64,000 nucleotides of DNA from positions 6,986,001 to 7,050,000 of the forward strand of contig NZ_AP021874.1 in the NCBI RefSeq assembly GCF_009688945.1, read 5' to 3'. Below the pieces are notes generated by a model that saw only the letters and a program-made list of their open reading frames with translations, was not told the origin of the DNA and searched no databases. A program made the translations under genes and the position numbers. Positions 7,992 to 15,961 of this stretch are shown here, one piece after another; within the stretch, counting starts at the first letter, position 1, and every line of letters begins with the position of its first letter. Source of the stretch: Desulfosarcina alkanivorans (GTDB lineage Bacteria; Desulfobacterota; Desulfobacteria; Desulfobacterales; Desulfosarcinaceae).

Positions 7992-9278
7992 ATGAGAGAA
8001 GTCGTTATTGTCAGCGGTGCCCGAACCGCGGTGGGATCATTCGGCGGATCATTGAAAACCATCCCGGTGGTGGATCTGGGGGCCACCGTCATGAAGGATA
8101 CGCTCAAAAGAGCCGGCGTCAGGCCGCAGTCCAGCGACGCGATGAAGGCGGCCGGGCCGGATGCCCTCAAAGACCAGGGCCTCATCGAGCTGGAAGAAAA
8201 GGCCATGGACTGGGGGGATGATCTGCCGGCGGTGTGCATTGACGAAGTCATTATGGGCAACGTACTGCAGGCGGGCCAGGGGCAAAATCCCGCCCGCCAG
8301 GCCATGGTTCGCGCCGGCCTGCCCAAGGAGACGCCGGCTTTTTCGATCAACAAGGTGTGCGGCAGCGGTCTCAAGGCCATTGCACTGGGGGCATCGGCCA
8401 TCATGACCGGTGAATCGGATGTCGTTCTGGCCGGGGGCATGGAGAACATGAGCCTGGCCCCCATGGCCCTGCCCAAGGCCCGCTGGGGGCACCGCATGGA
8501 GCTGACCGGCACCGGGGATATCTATGACCTGATGGTGTTCGACGGCCTGTATGAGATTTTTTACGGCTACCACATGGGCATGACCGCGGAAAATATCGCC
8601 AGTCTCTACGATATCAGCCGCCAGGAACAGGACGAACTGGGGGTGCTCAGCCATACCCGTGCCCGTGCCGCCATCACCGGAGGCCTCTTTGCCGAGGAGA
8701 TCGTCCCGGTGACGGTCAAATCCCGCAAAGGGGACACGATCGTCGATACCGACGAGCGCCCCATGGACACCAGCATGGAAAAAATGGCCCGGTTGCGGCC
8801 GGCATTCAAGCGTGACGGCACCGTTACCGCCGGCAACGCCTCGGGCATCAATGACGGCGCCGCGGCGGTGCTGCTGATGAGCGCGGACCGGGCCAGGGAC
8901 CTCGGACTGACGCCCATCGTCAAGATCAAGGCCTTTCGTTCCGGCGGTCTGGATCCGGCCTACATGGGACTGGGGCCGGTTCCGGCCGTGAAAAAAGTGC
9001 TGGCGGCAACGGGAATGACGCTGGATGACATCGGCATGATCGAACTCAACGAGGCCTTTGCCTCCCAGGCCATCGGCTGCATGCGGGAGTTGGGCATCGA
9101 GACGGATCGCCCCAACGAACTGGGCAGCGGCATTTCCCTGGGGCATCCCATCGGCTGCACCGGTGCGCGGCAGATGGTCAGTGGTATGAATCAGATGCAG
9201 CGCAAAGGCTATTCCACCGGGCTGATCACCATGTGCATCGGCGGCGGCATGGGCATGGCGATGGTGATCGAGAGATGA
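7992..9278 (+). CDS. Acetyl-CoA C-acetyltransferase (thiolase) with an N-terminal insertion
   Basis: A 428-residue thiolase catalysing reversible condensation of two acetyl-CoA to acetoacetyl-CoA, or thiolytic cleavage in beta-oxidation. The nucleophilic cysteine is in NKVCGSGLKA (about residue 120), the GHP histidine in SLGHPIGCTGAR, and the second catalytic cysteine in CIGGGMGMA near the C-terminus; all are intact. Compared with E. coli AtoB (394 residues) there is an extra segment of roughly 33 residues (about 44-77) between the first helix and DEVIMGNV. AGGAGG precedes ATG at 7992. It stands alone, with no neighbouring beta-oxidation genes. Confidence 0.93.
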   Translation: MREVVIVSGARTAVGSFGGSLKTIPVVDLGATVMKDTLKRAGVRPQSSDAMKAAGPDALKDQGLIELEEKAMDWGDDLPAVCIDEVIMGNVLQAGQGQNPARQAMVRAGLPKETPAFSINKVCGSGLKAIALGASAIMTGESDVVLAGGMENMSLAPMALPKARWGHRMELTGTGDIYDLMVFDGLYEIFYGYHMGMTAENIASLYDISRQEQDELGVLSHTRARAAITGGLFAEEIVPVTVKSRKGDTIVDTDERPMDTSMEKMARLRPAFKRDGTVTAGNASGINDGAAAVLLMSADRARDLGLTPIVKIKAFRSGGLDPAYMGLGPVPAVKKVLAATGMTLDDIGMIELNEAFASQAIGCMRELGIETDRPNELGSGISLGHPIGCTGARQMVSGMNQMQRKGYSTGLITMCIGGGMGMAMVIER

Positions 9279-9384
9279 TTTTTTCCTTTACTTTTTCGGC
9301 TGTTATTGGTAAATATCGTCCGTTTTCGGGGATCGCAGATAAACCCCTCGCCAAAGACGGCTGCAACGGTGACAGGAGATAACT

Positions 9385-9540
9385 ATGGATATCAGCAGAA
9401 AGTTGGGGATTCTCGTGTTTTGTGGCGTTCCCGCCATTATCGGCGGCGGGATCATCTATGGGGTGGCCGGCAGCTATATCCCGGTCGCTGTCTATGAATT
9501 GTTGCTTTATCTCGTTGCCGGTGCCATCATCAGCAAGTAA
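9385..9540 (+). CDS. 51-residue small membrane protein
   Basis: ATG at 9385 follows AGGAGAT (9374-9380) at ideal spacing and opens a 51-codon frame ending in TAA at 9538-9540. After MDISRK come two hydrophobic stretches (about residues 7-26 and 31-49) separated by a short Gly/Tyr/Pro turn, with the positive charge at the N-terminus, so a helical-hairpin inner-membrane peptide is likely. There is no homologue I can name. It sits alone 106 bases after the thiolase stop. The strong ribosome binding site and protein-like composition favour a real gene. Confidence 0.6.
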   Translation: MDISRKLGILVFCGVPAIIGGGIIYGVAGSYIPVAVYELLLYLVAGAIISK

Positions 9541-9852
9541 GCCGCCCGGCCGAATCTCCGTCGATTCCGGCTGACCTTGACCATCAGCGCCTGACGCATT
9601 CAACCTATATTCTGCGCAAATGCCTCTTTTCTCGTTATACAGGCGTTTGCGCAGATTACGTTAGGGTCGCGGCAAACCACGACCCCGACCGCCAGGCAGG
9701 ATGTGGACGCGTATCCCGCGGCGGCGTGACGGCACCGCCCCTGAAGAAGGCCGGATACGTCATTTTCTGCGTCCGAAGCGTGCGGCGGACAGGCATCGGC
9801 AGAACCTGCCTGCCGCCCTGACCGATGCGGGCTGCCGGTTTCTGGAGGAACC
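9541..9852. other. Non-coding spacer with two hairpins
   Basis: 312 bases between the small membrane protein and the transporter. It contains a 15-base inverted repeat (9611-9655) and a 6-base GGGTCG/CGACCC hairpin (9664-9669 with 9680-9685). No coding sequence was seen. The right end provides the GGAGG ribosome binding site of the transporter. Confidence 0.5.
9611..9655. repeat. 15-base inverted repeat (long hairpin)
   Basis: TCTGCGCAAATGCCT (9611-9625) and AGGCGTTTGCGCAGA (9641-9655) are inverted copies with a single position that still pairs as a G-T wobble, around a 15-base loop. Outside the stem, ATTCAAC (9598-9604) and GTTAGGG (9660-9666) loosely resemble the outer boxes of integron attC sites, but they pair poorly. 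Confidence 0.55.
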
Positions 9853-10935
9853 ATGGAGGACCTGACCTCTCAAAATATGATTCTGTGGTTTTTTCTGGCC
9901 TGTTTCCTCATATCCATTTCCCTGATGGCGTGGCTGCTGTCTCCCTTTTTTTCAATCATTGTTCTGGGCGCCGTCGTTGCCGGTGTTTTTCATCCGGTCA
10001 GCAGCCTGCTTGCCGCCCATGAAAAAATCAGTCCCCGTTTCGCATCACTGTTAACCTGCCTGCTGATTTTCTTTATCCTGTTCATTCCCATTGTTTTCTT
10101 CGTGGGCGTCCTGGCCCAGGAGGCTTTCGAGCTGATTCAACTGGCCAAGAGCCCGGCGCTTTCCAGCTTCATCAATACCCATTTTACCAACAGCGCCATG
10201 CTGGACCGGATCAACCCGTTGCTGGCCAGTTTCGATATCGTTATCACCGGGGAGGAATTGAACAAGACCATTTCTGATATCGGCAGGGCGGTGGGCCTTT
10301 TTCTATACGACCAGGCCCGGGCCATCGCCTCCAATACCCTGTCCTTCCTGGCCAGTTTTTTTCTCATGCTGCTGGTTATTTTTTTCCTGCTTATCGACGG
10401 GCCGAAGCTGGTGCGATTTTTGATCGATCTGTCGCCCCTTCCTGAAGAACAGGACGTCCAGCTGATCGGAAAATTCAGGGACATGGCCGGCGCCATCCTT
10501 GTGGGAAACGGCCTGTGCGGACTGATTCAGGGTGCTGCCGGCGGTCTGCTTTTCTGGCTGTTTGGCCTTCAGTCGGCTTTTCTATGGGGCGTGATCATGT
10601 CCCTGCTGGCGTTTTTACCGATCATCGGGATCGGGGCGGTGTTTGTTCCCACGGTGATTTTTCTCTTCCTGAAGGGGCGCGTCGGTGCCAGCCTTTTCTT
10701 TTTGGTGTTTTACCTGATATTGTCCGGCGGCGTCGAATACCTGTTAAAGCCCAGGGTGGTGGGAAAGCGGGTCCAGATGCATACCCTGGTTGTGTTTTTG
10801 TCCATTATCGGCGGTCTGAAAATATTCGGGATCCTGGGGATCATCTATGGCCCGTTGATTGCCACCGCCTTTCTCACGTTGACCAACATCTATCATACCA
10901 GTTATCAGAAGATGATCGAACACTCTCAACCCTAA
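9853..10935 (+). CDS. AI-2E family transporter (PerM/UPF0118)
   Basis: A 360-residue inner-membrane protein of the AI-2 exporter/PerM family. Hydrophobic segments are at about residues 13-50, 60-85, 160-180, 210-245, 250-275 and 310-345, with a soluble loop between about 90 and 155, as usual in the family. Conserved features include IDGPKL before the central TM pair and IYGPLIATAFLTL near the C-terminus. Members export small molecules or act as Na+/H+ antiporters, so the substrate here is open. ATG 9853 has GGAGG eight bases upstream. gyrA follows 73 bases later. Confidence 0.88.
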   Translation: MEDLTSQNMILWFFLACFLISISLMAWLLSPFFSIIVLGAVVAGVFHPVSSLLAAHEKISPRFASLLTCLLIFFILFIPIVFFVGVLAQEAFELIQLAKSPALSSFINTHFTNSAMLDRINPLLASFDIVITGEELNKTISDIGRAVGLFLYDQARAIASNTLSFLASFFLMLLVIFFLLIDGPKLVRFLIDLSPLPEEQDVQLIGKFRDMAGAILVGNGLCGLIQGAAGGLLFWLFGLQSAFLWGVIMSLLAFLPIIGIGAVFVPTVIFLFLKGRVGASLFFLVFYLILSGGVEYLLKPRVVGKRVQMHTLVVFLSIIGGLKIFGILGIIYGPLIATAFLTLTNIYHTSYQKMIEHSQP

Positions 10936-11008
10936 CCGGACCGGCCGTGGCGGTGAACCGCTGGTTCGCCAGATGCCGGGATGGCCACAAGAAGGATGGC
11001 TCGCGAAT

Positions 11009-13504
11009 ATGAGTGACAACACGACCGAGGCCCTGAACAGCCCCGAAATCAGCATCGAGACAGAAATGAAGAAGTCCTACCTCGATTACGCCATGAGCGT
11101 GATCATCGGCAGGGCGCTTCCCGACGTCCGCGACGGGCTCAAGCCCGTTCACCGCCGGGTGCTTTACGCCATGCGGGAACTGAAAAACGACTACAACAAA
11201 CCTTACAAAAAATCGGCCCGTATCGTGGGAGACGTTATCGGTAAATACCATCCCCACGGCGACAGCGCGGTCTACGATACCATCGTGCGCCTGGCCCAGG
11301 ATTTTTCCATGCGCTACCCGCTGGTGGACGGGCAGGGCAACTTCGGTTCCATCGACGGCGATCCGGCGGCCGCCATGCGATATACGGAAATCCGCATGAT
11401 GCGGCTGGCCCACGAGATGCTCGAGGACCTGGACAAAGAGACCGTCAACGCGATCCCCAACTACGATGAATCCCTCACCGAGCCGTCGGTGTTGCCGGCC
11501 AAATTCCCCGCCCTGCTGGTCAACGGATCTTCGGGGATTGCCGTGGGCATGGCGACCAATATCCCACCGCACAACCTGTCCGAGGTGATCGAGGGAATCA
11601 AGGCGCTGATCGACGATCCGGCAATTACCCCCGGGGAACTGATGGCCCACATCCCCGGGCCGGATTTTCCCACCGCCGGCATCATCCACGGCATTCAGGG
11701 CATCCGGGACGCCTACGAAACGGGGCGGGGCATTGTCCGCACGCGGGCGCGGGTAACGGTCGAGGAGGACAAGAAAACCGGCCAGGAAACCATTGTGGTC
11801 ACAGAGATCCCATACATGGTGAACAAGGCGCGTCTGATCGAAAAGATTGCCGAGTTGATGAAGCACAAGACCATCGAGGGGCTGCGCTATGTCCGCGACG
11901 AGTCCGACCGGCGCGGCATGCGCATTGCCATGGGCGTGAAAAAAGATTTCATGGCCGGCATCATCACCAACCAGCTGTACAAGCATACCCAGATGGCGAG
12001 CAGTTTCGGGATCATTCTGCTGGCGGTGGTCAACAACCGGCCCCAGGTTCTCAACCTGAAACAGATCCTGGAGCATTTCGTGCTCCACCGCAAGGAGATC
12101 GTTATCCGCCGCACCCGCTTCGACCTGAACAAGGCCGAAGCCCGGGCCCACATTCTGGAAGGGCTGAAGGTGGCCCTGGACAACCTGGACGCCGTGGTCA
12201 AGCTGATCCGATCCTCCAAGACCCCCGTGGAAGCCAAAGAACGGCTCATGGAAGATTTCGGCCTCAGCGTCATACAGGCCCAGGCCATCCTGGACATGCG
12301 GCTGCAGCGGCTCACCGGCCTGGAGCGGGAAAAGATCAACGACGAATACAATGCCGTGCTCAAGGACATCGCCCGGTTCAAGGAGATTCTGGGAAGCGAG
12401 CGGATGGTGCTGGGCATCATCAAAAACGAGCTGGACATCCTCAAGGGGGAATTCGGTGATGAACGCCGTACGGAGATCCTGACAGACACCCGGGAACTGA
12501 CCATCGAGGACATGATTGCCGAAGAGGACATGGTCGTGACCATCACCAACACCGGCTACATCAAACGCAATCCGATCACCTTGTATCAAAGTCAGCGGCG
12601 GGGTGGAAAAGGCAAGACCGCCATGGGCACCAAGGATGAAGATTACGTCTCCCACCTGTTTGTGGCATCGACCCATCACTATTTTCTCTTTTTCACCAAT
12701 CTGGGCAAAGTCTACTGGTGCAAGGTCTACGGCATTCCCCAGGCCGGCCGGCAGAGCCGGGGCAAGGCCATCGTCAACCTGCTCGATTTTGCCGATGGCG
12801 AACACATGACCGCCGTGCTGGCCGTTCCCGAATTCGAACCGGGGCTGCACGTGTTGATGGCCACGCGCAACGGGACGGTGAAAAAAACCGATCTCATGGC
12901 CTTCAGCCGTCCCCGTACCGGTGGAATTATCGCCCTGGGCCTGGCCGATGGCGATGAATTGATTGCCGTGAAGCTGTCCGACGGCACCCAGAATGTCTTT
13001 CTGGGATCCGCCCTGGGTAAATCCATCCGGTTTCATGAATCGGATGTACGCCCCACCGGCAGGACGGCGCGGGGCGTGCGGGGGATGAGCCTGGCCCCGG
13101 GTGACCGCCTTGTGGGCATGGAGGTGCTTCAGCACGGACAGACCCTTTTTACGGTGACCGAAAACGGTTACGGAAAACGGACCTCCATCGATGAATACCC
13201 GGTCCACAGACGCGGCGGAAAAGGCGTGATTTCCATCAAGGCCAGCGAACGCAACGGACAGGTGGTCAACATCATCCTGGTGCAGGACGAAGACGATCTG
13301 ATGCTGGTGACCAATAACGGCAAACTGATTCGCATGCCCGTTTCCGGGACCTCGGTCATCAGCCGGAACACCCAGGGGGTGCGGCTGATCGTCATGGATT
13401 CGGGAGAGCGGGTGGTCAGTGCCGCCGGATTGGCTGAAACAGAGGATGAGGACGGTGAGCCGGCGGATGGCCGGGACTTGCCCCCGGAACTACCGGAGGA
13501 ATAG
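11009..13504 (+). CDS. gyrA: DNA gyrase subunit A
   Basis: An 831-residue A subunit of gyrase, which cuts, passes and rejoins DNA to introduce negative supercoils together with GyrB (not in the window). The N-terminal breakage-reunion domain starts with MKKSYLDYAMSVI; the quinolone-resistance region reads HPHGDSAVYDTIVR, with the susceptible-type Ser and Asp. The active-site tyrosine is in MRYTEIRM. The GyrA box QRRGGKG is near residue 530, identifying gyrase rather than topoisomerase IV, and six beta-pinwheel repeats follow. The start is ATG at 11009; the frame opens 36 bases earlier without family similarity. The acidic tail DEDGEP...PELPEE ends five bases before gpsA. Confidence 0.97.
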   Translation: MSDNTTEALNSPEISIETEMKKSYLDYAMSVIIGRALPDVRDGLKPVHRRVLYAMRELKNDYNKPYKKSARIVGDVIGKYHPHGDSAVYDTIVRLAQDFSMRYPLVDGQGNFGSIDGDPAAAMRYTEIRMMRLAHEMLEDLDKETVNAIPNYDESLTEPSVLPAKFPALLVNGSSGIAVGMATNIPPHNLSEVIEGIKALIDDPAITPGELMAHIPGPDFPTAGIIHGIQGIRDAYETGRGIVRTRARVTVEEDKKTGQETIVVTEIPYMVNKARLIEKIAELMKHKTIEGLRYVRDESDRRGMRIAMGVKKDFMAGIITNQLYKHTQMASSFGIILLAVVNNRPQVLNLKQILEHFVLHRKEIVIRRTRFDLNKAEARAHILEGLKVALDNLDAVVKLIRSSKTPVEAKERLMEDFGLSVIQAQAILDMRLQRLTGLEREKINDEYNAVLKDIARFKEILGSERMVLGIIKNELDILKGEFGDERRTEILTDTRELTIEDMIAEEDMVVTITNTGYIKRNPITLYQSQRRGGKGKTAMGTKDEDYVSHLFVASTHHYFLFFTNLGKVYWCKVYGIPQAGRQSRGKAIVNLLDFADGEHMTAVLAVPEFEPGLHVLMATRNGTVKKTDLMAFSRPRTGGIIALGLADGDELIAVKLSDGTQNVFLGSALGKSIRFHESDVRPTGRTARGVRGMSLAPGDRLVGMEVLQHGQTLFTVTENGYGKRTSIDEYPVHRRGGKGVISIKASERNGQVVNIILVQDEDDLMLVTNNGKLIRMPVSGTSVISRNTQGVRLIVMDSGERVVSAAGLAETEDEDGEPADGRDLPPELPEE

Positions 13505-13509
13505 ATGCG

Positions 13510-14544
13510 ATGAAGACACCTGTCGATCCCAATACCATGCCCATCGGCGTCGTCGGCGCCGGCAGCTGGGGGACCGCCCTGGCCAACCTGTTGGCGGTCA
13601 AAGGCTTTGCCGTAGACCATTGGGTCTATGAGCCCGAGGTGAAAGCGCAGATGGCGGCGGACCGGGAGAACCGGCGGTTCCTGCCCGGCGTCACCCTGTC
13701 CCCCAACCTGCATCCCTCCGCGGATCTAGAATCGGTCGTGGCCGGCAAGGACCTGGTACTGGTGGTGACGCCTTCCCATGTCACCCGCCAGACCATGGAG
13801 ACCTGCGGCCACGCCATCGGTCCGGACACGGTGGTGGTCAGTGCATCCAAAGGGATTGAAAACCGGACGCACCTTACCATGTCGGGTGTGCTGGCGCAGG
13901 TGATTCCCGGCCTGTCGGCGGATCGGCTGGCCGTGCTGACCGGCCCGAGTTTCGCCCGGGAGGTGGCCCGGCAGGTGGCCACGGTGGTGACCGTGGCCTC
14001 CCATGAGGCCAGCACGGCGGCATTGGTCCAGCAGACCTTCGCCACCGACTATTTTCGGGTATACACCATCGATGACGTGATCGGCGCCGAACTGGGTGCG
14101 GCCGTTAAAAATGTCATCGCCATCGCTGCCGGCGTCATCGACGGCCTGGGGCTGGGGCTCAATACCCGCGCCGCCCTGATTACCCGCGGATTGGTTGAAA
14201 TCCGCCGGCTGGGTCTGGCCATGGCGGCCCAGCCGAGAACATTCACCGGCCTGGCCGGCGTCGGGGACTTGATTCTCACCTGCACCGGGGAGCTGAGCCG
14301 GAACCACACCATCGGCAAGCAGATCGGCGAAGGCAAAAAACTCAAGGACCTGCTGGCAGAAATGCACATGGTGGCCGAAGGGGTAAAAACCGCCCGGTCG
14401 GTATTCAACCTGTCAAGCAAGCTGGGCGTTGAAATGCCCATATCCCACGCCGTTTATCATGTCCTCTACGACGATCTTGACCCCAGGACGGCCCTCTTCC
14501 AGCTGATGACCAGAGACCTGAAACAGGAGTTGGACGAAACCTGA
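13510..14544 (+). CDS. gpsA: Glycerol-3-phosphate dehydrogenase [NAD(P)+]
   Basis: A 344-residue soluble enzyme reducing dihydroxyacetone phosphate to sn-glycerol-3-phosphate, the backbone of phospholipids. The Rossmann motif GVVGAGSWGTALAN starts at about residue 14. The catalytic-lysine region SASKGIEN and the substrate-site segments LTGPSFAREVA and AAVKNVIAIAAG are all present, as is GLAGVGDLILTC. ATG 13510 begins five bases after the gyrA stop, and the GGAGGA at the end of gyrA serves as ribosome binding site, so the two are probably co-translated. A long palindromic element begins at its stop codon. Confidence 0.95.
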   Translation: MKTPVDPNTMPIGVVGAGSWGTALANLLAVKGFAVDHWVYEPEVKAQMAADRENRRFLPGVTLSPNLHPSADLESVVAGKDLVLVVTPSHVTRQTMETCGHAIGPDTVVVSASKGIENRTHLTMSGVLAQVIPGLSADRLAVLTGPSFAREVARQVATVVTVASHEASTAALVQQTFATDYFRVYTIDDVIGAELGAAVKNVIAIAAGVIDGLGLGLNTRAALITRGLVEIRRLGLAMAAQPRTFTGLAGVGDLILTCTGELSRNHTIGKQIGEGKKLKDLLAEMHMVAEGVKTARSVFNLSSKLGVEMPISHAVYHVLYDDLDPRTALFQLMTRDLKQELDET

Positions 14545-14665
14545 CGGTTCCGTAAAAAGCACGATATCTGCGTTACGCTTCATCCCTCGTCACTGCGGCG
14601 TACCGAACGTACGCCTCACTCCTCGGGATTCGCAAGCCTTGATCTCGAGCTTTTTACGAATCCGT
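14544..14665. repeat. 122-base nested palindromic intergenic element
   Basis: The outer arms 14544-14560 and 14649-14665 are 17-base inverted copies with two mismatches (core GTAAAAAGC/GCTTTTTAC). The centre has a perfect 7-base hairpin GGCGTAC (14597-14603) with GTACGCC (14609-14615) around a 5-base loop. The flanks of the central hairpin are degenerate inverted copies of each other. It starts at the last base of the gpsA stop and ends 28 bases before radC, so it may also act as a terminator. It resembles the element at 53919-54063 in design, not in sequence. Confidence 0.65.
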
Positions 14666-14693
14666 CGAATGACGTGTCAACGGGAGCAAACCG

Positions 14694-15419
14694 GTGACGG
14701 AGAATCATAAAAGACCGCCGCACAAGGGCGCGGGGCACCGCGGGCGACTGCGGGACCGGTTCCTCAAATCCGGCCTGGACGGGTTCCATGACTACGAGGT
14801 CATTGAACTGCTGCTCACTCTGGGCACGCCCCGAAAAGATTGCAAGGCGCCGGCCAAAGCCGCTTTGAGCCGTTTCAAAACCCTGCAGGGTGTTCTCGAG
14901 GCGACGCCGGCAGACCTGTGCCAGCTGCCGGGCATCGGTCCCATAAACCTGTTCGGGCTCAAGCTGATTACGGCGGTCTCCAGGCGGTACCTCCGGCAGC
15001 GGCTGGAGGGGAAAACCCCCCTCACCAACTCGCGGGAGCTTTTCGACTACCTCAATCACACGATTCGTGATAGAAAAAGAGAGTGCTTCGTGGCCATCTA
15101 CCTGGATGCAAAGAACCGGGTGATCGCCGATGAAGTGCTTTTTACCGGTACGCTGACGGCCAGTGCCGTCTATCCCCGGGAGGTGGTCCAGGCCGCATTG
15201 GCCCATACGGCGGCGGCCGTTATTTTTGCCCACAACCACCCCTCCGGTGATCCGGCCCCGTCCCCGGATGACATGGCCATTACCCGCAAACTGGTTCACG
15301 CCTGCGCCCTGATGGGCATTACGGTTCATGAGCACCTGATCATCGGTACGGAAGGCTACTTCAGTTTTGCCGACCATGGGCACATGGCCAGGATAAGCGC
15401 TGAAGAAAAATCCCTTTAA
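14694..15419 (+). CDS. radC: RadC family protein (JAB/MPN domain)
   Basis: 241 residues. An N-terminal helix-hairpin-helix region (about 20-110, with LCQLPGIGPINLFGLKL) precedes the C-terminal JAB metalloprotease-like domain, whose zinc motif is HNHPSGDPAPSPDD with the conserved histidines, serine and aspartate. RadC was once linked to DNA repair, but the biochemical role is unclear; the fold suggests a metal-dependent hydrolase. The start is GTG at 14694, with GGGAG nine bases upstream. It is followed after 55 bases by a small Cys-rich protein. Confidence 0.93.
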   Translation: MTENHKRPPHKGAGHRGRLRDRFLKSGLDGFHDYEVIELLLTLGTPRKDCKAPAKAALSRFKTLQGVLEATPADLCQLPGIGPINLFGLKLITAVSRRYLRQRLEGKTPLTNSRELFDYLNHTIRDRKRECFVAIYLDAKNRVIADEVLFTGTLTASAVYPREVVQAALAHTAAAVIFAHNHPSGDPAPSPDDMAITRKLVHACALMGITVHEHLIIGTEGYFSFADHGHMARISAEEKSL

Positions 15420-15474
15420 TCCGCCCGGCAATCCGTTTGCCCGGAGGGCGGGGCGGCAACGTGAGAATACCCTG

Positions 15475-15750
15475 ATGACCGTTAACCAGAAAAAGTTTCC
15501 ACCCTGTTTCGGAGACCTTGAAACCGTCTTCCCCAAGGGGGAAGAGGGGCTGCGGCAAACCCCGGAATCCTGCATGCCCTGCTGTTACAAGACCACGTGC
15601 CTGAGAAAAGCCATGGCGGAAAAGGGCGGCATCCGTGTTCGGGAAGAAATGGTGGACCGGGCTTACGCTTCGGGAATGGTCGGCTTTTTTGAACGCTGGT
15701 CGAGGAAAAAGGCCTTGAATACGCAAAAACAAAAAAATAAATCACAATAG
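15475..15750 (+). CDS. Small Cys-rich conserved protein
   Basis: 91 residues, function unknown. The first half carries PPCFGDLETVFP and a cluster CMPCCYKTTC, giving five cysteines within about 40 residues, a pattern that could bind an Fe-S cluster or zinc. The C-terminal third is basic (KKALNTQKQKNKSQ). The ATG at 15475 lacks a strong Shine-Dalgarno. The coherent protein-like composition and conserved look of the N-terminal half support a real gene, probably co-transcribed with radC. Confidence 0.6.
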   Translation: MTVNQKKFPPCFGDLETVFPKGEEGLRQTPESCMPCCYKTTCLRKAMAEKGGIRVREEMVDRAYASGMVGFFERWSRKKALNTQKQKNKSQ

Positions 15751-15961
15751 CCAAAAAAAACGACCCATAAATCACCATCGTCAAATTCAAAATTCCAGTC
15801 AACGCCTGGTTTCAGCCCTTTTTTAAGAGTGGGGCATTGCAGTTTGGAATTTTTTTGAGATGGGTTGCTTGTATATTTTTTCAACGATTGGGTGCTTGCA
15901 GTCTGAAGGAATTACGACTCATGTTGATCCCTTTGAAGGGACTTCACTTTAGGAGATACCC

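Noticed and set aside
10874..13207. A 777-codon open frame antisense to gyrA
   Set aside because: It lies wholly opposite gyrA in GC-rich DNA, where stop codons are rare on the complementary strand. Its product has no family motif and is rich in His, Gly and Asp in a shadow pattern.
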